From the NCBI GenBank assembly GCA_913046155.1, contig CAJWRY010000053.1, positions 1-10,347 on the forward strand: a DNA stretch of 10,347 nucleotides, in the 5' to 3' direction. Position 1 is the stretch's first letter. The number at the start of each line of letters is the position of its first letter. Below, in pieces: positions 5,564-10,347 of the stretch. Origin of the DNA: an uncultured Candidatus Nemicrothrix sp. Its GTDB lineage: Bacteria; Actinomycetota; Acidimicrobiia; Acidimicrobiales; UBA8592. The position numbers were made by a program, and so were the translations under genes. Under the pieces are notes generated by a model. That model made no database searches and was not told where the DNA came from. It worked only from the letters and a program-made list of their open reading frames with translations.

Positions 5564-7294
5564 ATGGATAGAAAACTCCTAAGCTGGGTCAACGACCAAA
5601 ATACGGAAGGCATCAAACCTCTTGCAATAGCTGCAGCAGTTGCCAGAGAGGCAGCAATACAAAAAGGTTTACCCTTTGACGGGAATCAACCAAACCTGCT
5701 AGACATCGGAACTGCTCAAGCACCAAAAGAAATTGAATACACGGCTGAAATGATTGGCTCTGTATATGAACAAAGCCTCGATTCATCAACAAGAAGACAT
5801 GGCGGTGTTCATTACACTCCCTACGAAGTCGCCAAAAGATTGGCAAGAATAACATTAAACGAATTACCGCCTGGACCTATCTGCGATCCATCAGTCGGCG
5901 GGGGAGCGTTTCTACTAGCCGCTGCAGAGTATTTAGCCGAGAAAGGAGCATCTCCAAACAAAATTATAAAGGATTACCTATGGGGGATAGATCTTGACCG
6001 AGGAGCAATCGAAGTTGCCAGAGCATCCATTTCAATTTGGGGATCCACAAAGGTATGGATCGTACTTAACGAGCATTTAGTAGTAGCTAACTCGTTGAAG
6101 AGTGGAATGAAATCCTTTCCAACTCCGCCTAAGAGAGGCTTCACTGCTGTAATAGGAAATCCACCATTCCAAAACCAACTACAAGAAATAACAGTCAGGC
6201 CAATCAAAGAAACACAGACATTACGAGAGAAATGGAAAGTTAACGCGGGACCTTATGCAGATACTGCAGGCTACTTCCTCCTTGTGGCTTTATCTATGCT
6301 TAGCTCTGAAGGGAAATGCCTCTTAATTCAACCTCAGTCAATTCTCGCTACCGTTGATGCAAAACCTATACGTGAAAAATTAAACCAAGAGGCCACTCTC
6401 GAAGGTATTTGGATAGGAGGCCCTGATATTTTTGAAGCAGGCGTTAATGTTTGTGCCCCACTACTTTCAAAAGGTCTTAGACAATCACCTGCTAACATCT
6501 GGACCGGCACCGAAATCACGCAATTACAAAAAAAACTTAATCAAGGAGAAAACTGGTCAAGTGCTATGGCCATTGCCCAAGGCGTGCCAATACTCAAATT
6601 GAAAGGAAATCCCCTTAAGGGACGCGCATCAGCAACGGCAGGTTTTCGTGACCAATTCTATGGGCTAGCTCCACATGTATGTGAATTCAAAACCGGCATG
6701 GAAACGGTGGCTCCTTTAATTACCGTTGGAATGATTGACCCTCTCAGAAGTAGGTGGGGGTCCAATGAATTTAGGTACGCAGGAAAATCATGGCTTAAGC
6801 CAGTTGTCAACTTAACTTCTCTTCAGGCAGACGACAAAGAACTATACGAATGGGTACAAGATCGTCTGAAGCCAAAGGTCCTATTAGCAACTCAAACAAA
6901 AGTCCTCGAAGTACTACCTGACCCAGAAGGCCAGTTAATACCCTCAACACCGACCATAAGCATTGAATGCGACCCTGAAGAAATTTGGAAAATCACATCT
7001 GCGCTGAGTTCAGCAGCAATCAGTGCCTATGCATTTTCAAGGGTTGCAGGATCTGCGCTATCCTCCGACACTATAAAATTATCTGCAAAGCAAGTAAATG
7101 CACTTCCGCTCCCACCCATTTCAGATTATTGGGAGCGAGCATCCCAATACGCTCAAGAAGCTTTCAGCTCAAAATTGAAAGATACGAAAACAAATAAAAT
7201 GAAAGAGATGTCACACAAAATAAGCCTCGCATATGGCTACGATGACGATCTATTAGAAGAGTGGTGGATAAAACGCTTACCAAAGTGGAGATAG
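5564..7294 (+). CDS. Stand-alone N6-adenine DNA methyltransferase (Eco57I-like methylase)
   Basis: This 576-residue protein is an S-adenosylmethionine-dependent methylase predicted to act on adenine N6 in DNA. Visible motifs: YTPYEVAKRL (84-93, motif X), DPSVGGGAFL (108-117, motif I, SAM binding), GIDLD (141-145, acidic residue contacting SAM) and the catalytic NPPF (199-202, motif IV). The X-I-IV order is that of gamma-type enzymes. The roughly 280-residue C-terminal part probably reads the target sequence. The N-terminal 75 residues are too short for the nuclease domain of a type IIG enzyme and show no PD-(D/E)xK pattern. No nuclease gene is beside it, so it is probably an orphan methylase with a regulatory or protective role, or a relic of a restriction system. 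AAGGGG lies nine bases before the ATG. It may share a transcript with the helicase. Confidence 0.87.
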   Translation: MDRKLLSWVNDQNTEGIKPLAIAAAVAREAAIQKGLPFDGNQPNLLDIGTAQAPKEIEYTAEMIGSVYEQSLDSSTRRHGGVHYTPYEVAKRLARITLNELPPGPICDPSVGGGAFLLAAAEYLAEKGASPNKIIKDYLWGIDLDRGAIEVARASISIWGSTKVWIVLNEHLVVANSLKSGMKSFPTPPKRGFTAVIGNPPFQNQLQEITVRPIKETQTLREKWKVNAGPYADTAGYFLLVALSMLSSEGKCLLIQPQSILATVDAKPIREKLNQEATLEGIWIGGPDIFEAGVNVCAPLLSKGLRQSPANIWTGTEITQLQKKLNQGENWSSAMAIAQGVPILKLKGNPLKGRASATAGFRDQFYGLAPHVCEFKTGMETVAPLITVGMIDPLRSRWGSNEFRYAGKSWLKPVVNLTSLQADDKELYEWVQDRLKPKVLLATQTKVLEVLPDPEGQLIPSTPTISIECDPEEIWKITSALSSAAISAYAFSRVAGSALSSDTIKLSAKQVNALPLPPISDYWERASQYAQEAFSSKLKDTKTNKMKEMSHKISLAYGYDDDLLEEWWIKRLPKWR

Positions 7295-7319
7295 CCAAAG
7301 TCATGAATGTTGGCGTTTT
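7270..7319 (+). terminator. Weak possible terminator after the methylase gene
   Basis: AAAACG (7270-7275) pairs with CGTTTT (7314-7319), and inside it CCAA (7280-7283) or GCCAA (7294-7298) can pair with TTGG(C) at 7310-7314. The stem overlaps the end of the methylase gene, the loop is large, and the U-run is only four bases. It may stop part of the transcription before the metX leader. Confidence 0.28.
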
Positions 7320-7345
7320 GGGATTTAGCTGATTCACTAAATAGA

Positions 7346-7441
7346 ACATTAAGAGTAGTTTGTGCATGCAAACTCAGCAACCTGGGAAAGGCACCCAAGG
7401 TGCTAACAGTCTTTTGACTGTGATGAGGCCTTATATAAGGC
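7346..7441 (+). promoter_or_regulatory. SAM riboswitch of the SAM-I clan, probably SAM-I/IV type, in the metX leader
   Basis: The SAM-I clan core is visible: AAGAG (7351-7355), CAGCAACC (7375-7382), CAAGGTGCTAA (7396-7406) and GATGAG after the last hairpin. P2 is AGTTTG/CAAACT with a 6-nt loop (7357-7374). P3 pairs CCTGGG (7381-7386) with CCCAAGG (7394-7400). P4 is ACAGTC-TTTT-GACTGT (7406-7421). P2 lacks the kink-turn and long loop of SAM-I. The P3 loop AAGGC (7388-7392) can pair with GCCTT (7428-7432) 3' of the core, a pseudoknot expected of SAM-IV and SAM-I/IV. P1 is weak: CATT (7347-7350) with GATG (7422-7425). GCCTT can also pair with AAGGC at 7437-7441, a possible alternative fold. The gene downstream, metX, fits SAM feedback. 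Confidence 0.8.
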
Positions 7442-7494
7442 AATAAAGTGTCTGAGCTACTCCAGCAAAGCATCAAAACCTTACGAGGAGAAAA

Positions 7495-8757
7495 ATGGCG
7501 CCAGCCAAACGAAAACAAAGGGAAGCGCATAACCTAGATGTGATTCAAGGTGGAAATAGTGCAACCGAGGCTGCCCTCGCCGAAATACCGTTACACCCTA
7601 AAAGCTTCTCGAGAGACCTCCCAGTATCAGGAGCATGGTTCCCAGGGGACCCAGTAGGTCACCGAAAATTCATAAATGTGACAGATGGCCGACCTTTCGC
7701 ACTAGAGGCAGGTGGCGTGCTCTCAGAGGTAATCCAAGCGTATGAAACATGGGGAAAGCTGAATTCAGATTCAACAAATGCGGTGCTCATATGCCATGCC
7801 TTAACGGGTGACTCCCATGTTTCCGGAGACAGCAGTGCCTCTCACCCAACCAAAGGGTGGTGGGATGATATTGTCGGCTCCGGAAAAGCAATAGATACAG
7901 ACGAATTTTTTGTTGTCTGCATAAATGTCCTTGGCGGTTGCCAAGGTAGCACGGGTCCATCTTCACTTAACCCTGCAAACAACAGACCGTATGGGAGTGT
8001 GTTTCCCAATATTACAATCCGAGACATAGTAAGAGCTCAAGCAAAAGTTGCTGATTACCTCGGAATTAACAAATGGCATGCCATCATCGGTGGATCAATG
8101 GGCGGAATGCAGGTCCTTGAGTGGGGAACAATGTTCCCAGAGCGAGCACCCAGAATTGCTCCCGTAGCGACATCGCTTGCCGCCAGCGCTCAACAGATAG
8201 CGTGGAGCGCAGTCGGTAGAGCAGCTATAGCGCTTGACCCTAGATGGCGAGATGGGAACTACTATGAAGCAGATCCCGGAGACGGACCACATGCAGGATT
8301 AGCAACAGCGCGTGCAATAGCTCAAATTCATTACCGAAGCGATGCGAGCTTTCAATCACGCTTTGGTCGGGACTTAGTCGACAAGGACTCTCTTTTTGGC
8401 TTATGGGATAGATTCGAAGTTGAGTCTTATCTTGATTATCATGGCGAGAAGTTAATACGCAGATTTGATGCCAACTCTTACCTTGTCCTGAATCGCGCAA
8501 TGGATACTCATGATTTGTCCAGAGGAAGAGGTTCATTAGAGAATGCCGCAAGGAGAATAAAGGCTAAAGTCGCAACCGCGAGTATCTCAACAGATATCCT
8601 TTATCCACCTCACCAGCAAAATGAGATTCAAAAGGTTATTCAATCAGTTGGAGGAAGCTGCAGCTACGAAGAGATAGAAGATCCAAATGGTCATGACGGG
8701 TTTCTTCTCGCTACGACTGAGATAGGCGCTATCTTTAAGCAGTTTCTAGAAGACTAG
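7495..8757 (+). CDS. metX: Homoserine O-acetyltransferase
   Basis: MetX transfers an acetyl group from acetyl-CoA to L-homoserine, committing it to methionine synthesis in the cytosol. The 420-residue protein is an alpha/beta-hydrolase-fold enzyme. HALTGDSH spans 101-108 and GGCQGSTGPSS 147-157. The nucleophile is S201 in GGSMGGMQ (199-206); the other triad members are D367 in STDILYPP and H400 in NGHDGFL. The first 35 or so residues are a polar, basic extension before the usual start of the family, but the ATG at 7495 has a good GAGGAG four bases away, so the start is likely right. A succinyl-transferring variant cannot be excluded by eye, though the motifs favour acetyl. The gene follows a SAM riboswitch and ends with tandem stops TAG TAA (8755-8760). 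Confidence 0.94.
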   Translation: MAPAKRKQREAHNLDVIQGGNSATEAALAEIPLHPKSFSRDLPVSGAWFPGDPVGHRKFINVTDGRPFALEAGGVLSEVIQAYETWGKLNSDSTNAVLICHALTGDSHVSGDSSASHPTKGWWDDIVGSGKAIDTDEFFVVCINVLGGCQGSTGPSSLNPANNRPYGSVFPNITIRDIVRAQAKVADYLGINKWHAIIGGSMGGMQVLEWGTMFPERAPRIAPVATSLAASAQQIAWSAVGRAAIALDPRWRDGNYYEADPGDGPHAGLATARAIAQIHYRSDASFQSRFGRDLVDKDSLFGLWDRFEVESYLDYHGEKLIRRFDANSYLVLNRAMDTHDLSRGRGSLENAARRIKAKVATASISTDILYPPHQQNEIQKVIQSVGGSCSYEEIEDPNGHDGFLLATTEIGAIFKQFLED

Positions 8758-8789
8758 TAAATCATAATAAAGGTGATGAGGCAGTCAAA

Positions 8790-9572
8790 ATGCCTGAAGG
8801 AATTGAAGTTGAATATTACAAACAAACAGCGCTACAGGCGCTCAATCGAAAAATTAAATCAATAGAAATTATCGATCATAAATACCTTATGGGAGCATGT
8901 AGTCCCGCTGAGTTAAGAGACGTGTTGATAGAAAATTGTTTCATTGAGGCTCAAAGAAAAGGAAAATTACTGGTACTTTCAACATCTGATGATTACAAAT
9001 TAGGACTTCGATTCGGCATGACAGGCCGACTACTGGTTGACGGAAGTTCTGCAATCAAAGTCCTTGAATACTCAAGCTCAAAAGATAACCCCAAATGGGA
9101 TCGCCTATACATAAAGTTTCAAGATGGAGGCTCGCTTTCAATCAGCGATCCTAGAAGATTAGGGGCAGTTCAAATAAATCCAAACCTAGATACCCTTGGA
9201 ACCGATCTCTATGAGGTCACGGCCACCTCTCTTTCAGAAGTATTAAAGCACTCAGCTCGTCCAATAAAGGCAAGGCTCATGGACCAATCAAAAATTGCGG
9301 GATTAGGAAATCTCCTTACAGATGAAATACTTTGGCGAAGTTCAATAGACCCACGACGTCAATCCAACTCTCTGTCACGCAATGACAAGCGCAGACTGCT
9401 ACGTCACACCACCCAAACGATCTCCGAGCTCACTGAGCTCGGCGGTTCGCATATGGGAAACTTGCAAGACCATCGAGTGCCCGGAGGGCTATGTCCCAAA
9501 GACGGAGAACCACTCAATAGATATAATATTGGAGGGCGCACAACCTACTCATGCCCAAAGCACCAGAAATAA
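8790..9572 (+). CDS. Fpg/Nei-family DNA glycosylase with an atypical zinc motif
   Basis: These enzymes remove oxidised bases from DNA and nick the abasic site. The N-terminus MPEGIEVE leaves Pro2 as the nucleophile and Glu3 as the acid after removal of Met. Other family marks are K59 in RKGKLL (56-61, matching Fpg K57), FGMTGRL (75-81), DPRRLGAV (120-127) and AGLGNLLTDEILW (170-182), the helix-two-turn-helix region with N174. The C-terminal zinc hairpin normally has C-x2-C and C-x2-C; here the visible ligands are C235 and D238, then C255 and H258, with R250 kept in GGRTTY. Whether it still binds zinc is unclear. Length (260 residues) is close to normal. Substrate choice (8-oxoguanine as in Fpg, pyrimidines as in Nei) cannot be decided. 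TGAGG lies eight bases before the ATG, 32 bases after metX. Confidence 0.88.
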   Translation: MPEGIEVEYYKQTALQALNRKIKSIEIIDHKYLMGACSPAELRDVLIENCFIEAQRKGKLLVLSTSDDYKLGLRFGMTGRLLVDGSSAIKVLEYSSSKDNPKWDRLYIKFQDGGSLSISDPRRLGAVQINPNLDTLGTDLYEVTATSLSEVLKHSARPIKARLMDQSKIAGLGNLLTDEILWRSSIDPRRQSNSLSRNDKRRLLRHTTQTISELTELGGSHMGNLQDHRVPGGLCPKDGEPLNRYNIGGRTTYSCPKHQK

Positions 9573-9577
9573 AACAA

Positions 9578-9958
9578 ATGAAACGATTCACTAACTATCT
9601 ATTTACCTTCTGTTGCTTTATCGTTATTATCCCCAGTTCCGCTTTTGCTCAGGTAAGCGAGTCCGACATTGGTTCAGAAACTGGTTTGAACGAGTCAATC
9701 TCTAGACTCACATCTACCTTTGAGGTCAAGAGAGCTGTAATTGGACTTCTGATAATCGCTGCTATTTCGATTATATTATTTTTCTTCTATTGGTATAAAA
9801 CAGCTCAAATGGCAAAAGAAAACTATGTCAGAGACCTCCAACCAACGGTGACTTTACCTAAAGCCGAAAAGCAACAAGATGCTAAATCCTCTTGGGCTGT
9901 ATCGGAAGCAAATGCTAAGCGAAGAAACAAGCCATTCAGAAAGGGACGTAAGAATTAA
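9578..9958 (+). CDS. Small protein with signal peptide and one transmembrane helix, unknown function
   Basis: I do not recognise a family. From the ATG at 9578 the protein has 126 residues. A signal peptide covers 1-24 (basic MKR, a hydrophobic core, then SSAFA followed by Q). A short outside segment of about 28 residues follows, then one hydrophobic helix (about 53-73, starting VIGLLIIAAISII) and a cytoplasmic tail of about 50 residues that ends in a strongly basic stretch (KRRNKPFRKGRKN). After cleavage it should be a single-pass protein with the N-terminus outside. An upstream in-frame ATG at 9551 would add nine residues and overlap the glycosylase gene by 22 bases, with GGAGGG 14 bases before it. 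I prefer 9578 because it gives a normal signal peptide, but it has no clear Shine-Dalgarno sequence. Translation may be coupled to the glycosylase gene. Confidence 0.7.
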   Translation: MKRFTNYLFTFCCFIVIIPSSAFAQVSESDIGSETGLNESISRLTSTFEVKRAVIGLLIIAAISIILFFFYWYKTAQMAKENYVRDLQPTVTLPKAEKQQDAKSSWAVSEANAKRRNKPFRKGRKN

Positions 9959-9959
9959 A

Positions 9960-9996
9960 ATCAATAGTGTTCTGGGCCAAAATGTTCTGCATTGAT
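9960..9996. repeat. Nested repeats upstream of the 74-codon gene
   Basis: An inverted repeat ATCAAT/ATTGAT (9960-9965 and 9991-9996) encloses two direct copies of TGTTCTG (9968-9974 and 9983-9989), 15 bases apart. The arrangement could be a protein-binding site in the short intergenic region. There is no U-run, so it is not a typical terminator. Confidence 0.4.
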
Positions 9997-10009
9997 CTAA
10001 GCTTCCATA

Positions 10010-10234
10010 ATGGAAGATATTTTAGACACGGATGAGATGATCAAAAGATTCAAGGACAGGGCGGCTGCCGTAAAGAAACGCGACCTGCCACCGGTGGGAG
10101 GTGAAGAACGGCAACGATTTATTGCTCAAGCACAAACTGATTTTCAAGACTTTGCGATAATCGGAGATTCAATCGCTAGCTTTGAAAATGGTTTCCTCGT
10201 GCTTCGCATTGATCTTCGTTCCGATAATTCCTAG
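10010..10234 (+). CDS. Small conserved-looking protein of unknown function
   Basis: This frame encodes a 74-residue soluble protein that I cannot assign to a family. It is strongly charged: an N-terminal helix-like part (DTDEMIKRFKDRAAAVKK, 6-23), then the turn DLPPVGGEER (25-34), a second helix rich in Q and F (35-49) and a C-terminal strand with alternating hydrophobics (FLVLRIDLR, 62-70). Codon use and the amphipathic layout look like a real gene. There is no signal peptide or membrane segment. The only start is the ATG at 10010, since an in-frame stop lies at 9998-10000. It has no Shine-Dalgarno sequence. TAAGCT at 9998-10003 fits a TANNNT -10 box six bases before the ATG, so a leaderless transcript is possible. 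The start codon lies in an inverted repeat, CTTCCAT-a-ATGGAAG (10002-10016). Confidence 0.62.
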   Translation: MEDILDTDEMIKRFKDRAAAVKKRDLPPVGGEERQRFIAQAQTDFQDFAIIGDSIASFENGFLVLRIDLRSDNS

Positions 10235-10279
10235 AAGATGAACGATGCCAGAGAACGTCATATTCACCCATTCGCTTAG

Positions 10280-10285
10280 TATGAT
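10280..10285 (+). promoter_or_regulatory. Probable -10 box of the tRNA-Gly gene
   Basis: TATGAT is a near-consensus -10 element located so that transcription would begin about three bases before the mature tRNA 5' end. The -35 position (around 10257-10262, GTCATA) does not resemble TTGACA, so the promoter is only partly supported. Confidence 0.45.
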
Positions 10286-10294
10286 AAGTAACCT

Positions 10295-10347
10295 GCGGAT
10301 GTAGCTCAGTTGGTAGAGCGCAACCTTGCCAAGGTTGAGGTCGCCGG
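10295..10347 (+). tRNA. tRNA-Gly(GCC), 5' part, cut by window edge
   Basis: The sequence starts with the acceptor strand GCGGATG, followed by TA, the D-arm GCTC-AGTTGGTA-GAGC, the anticodon arm CAACC-TTGCCAA-GGTTG with anticodon GCC, and the start of the variable loop and T-arm (AGGTC, GCCGG). It reads the glycine codons GGC and GGU. The T-loop and the 3' acceptor strand lie beyond the right edge, so the final acceptor pairing cannot be checked. Confidence 0.95.

Noticed and set aside
4347..7294. A defence island made of the helicase and the methylase
   Set aside because: The helicase is an ordinary DEAD-box RNA helicase, not an SF2 restriction or DISARM/BREX type; there is no nuclease, and the neighbours are housekeeping genes.
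5564..7294. Type IIG restriction-modification fusion enzyme
   Set aside because: Only about 75 residues precede methylase motif X and no PD-(D/E)xK nuclease pattern is visible, so the nuclease half is absent.
7318..7343. A promoter for metX using TAAATA at 7338-7343 as -10
   Set aside because: No -35 is found at a normal distance, and transcription would start around 7350, removing the 5' strand of riboswitch helix P1.
9551..9577. Upstream ATG at 9551 as the start of the small membrane protein
   Set aside because: It adds nine residues before a normal signal peptide and lies 14 bases from the nearest GGAGGG. It remains possible through coupling but is less likely than 9578.

Overview
The window looks like a piece of chromosome from a free-living bacterium with lowish GC content (judged by eye, not computed). 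Several details point to an actinobacterial relative, possibly a marine Acidimicrobiia-like lineage: the Lgt motif with no histidine at the E. coli H103 position, a SAM riboswitch of the SAM-I/IV kind before metX, a fused ribBA, and an Fpg-like protein with an unusual zinc motif. This placement is inference; no 16S or similar marker is present.

Layout. The left part (1 to about 2790) is on the minus strand. A small SnoaL/NTF2-fold gene is followed by a riboflavin operon: promoter, FMN riboswitch, ribE (GTG start), ribBA, ribH (cut by the left edge). The riboflavin genes are packed with an 8-nt overlap and then a zero-nt junction. The riboswitch is followed by a hairpin that buries the ribE Shine-Dalgarno sequence, so control is probably translational. 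A short divergent region (2792-2874) separates this block from the right part, which is entirely on the plus strand.

The plus-strand block carries lgt (lipoprotein lipidation), an 18-codon possible leader ORF whose stop overlaps the start of a minimal class III adenylate cyclase, a DEAD-box RNA helicase, a stand-alone N6-adenine DNA methyltransferase, a SAM-I-clan riboswitch with metX (homoserine O-acetyltransferase), an Fpg/Nei-type DNA glycosylase, a small signal-peptide plus one-TM protein, a 74-codon unknown protein, and the 5' part of tRNA-Gly(GCC), cut by the right edge.

How it fits together. Two metabolic units are each controlled by their own end product through RNA: flavin synthesis by FMN, and entry into methionine synthesis by SAM. 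The other genes are mostly housekeeping (lipoprotein maturation, RNA remodelling, base-excision repair) plus a cAMP source and an orphan methylase. I see no integrase, transposase, CRISPR array, toxin-antitoxin pair or restriction nuclease. No gene-free stretch exceeds 300 bases. I do not see convincing evidence for a wholly new multi-gene system; the most interesting signals are RNA-level and local.
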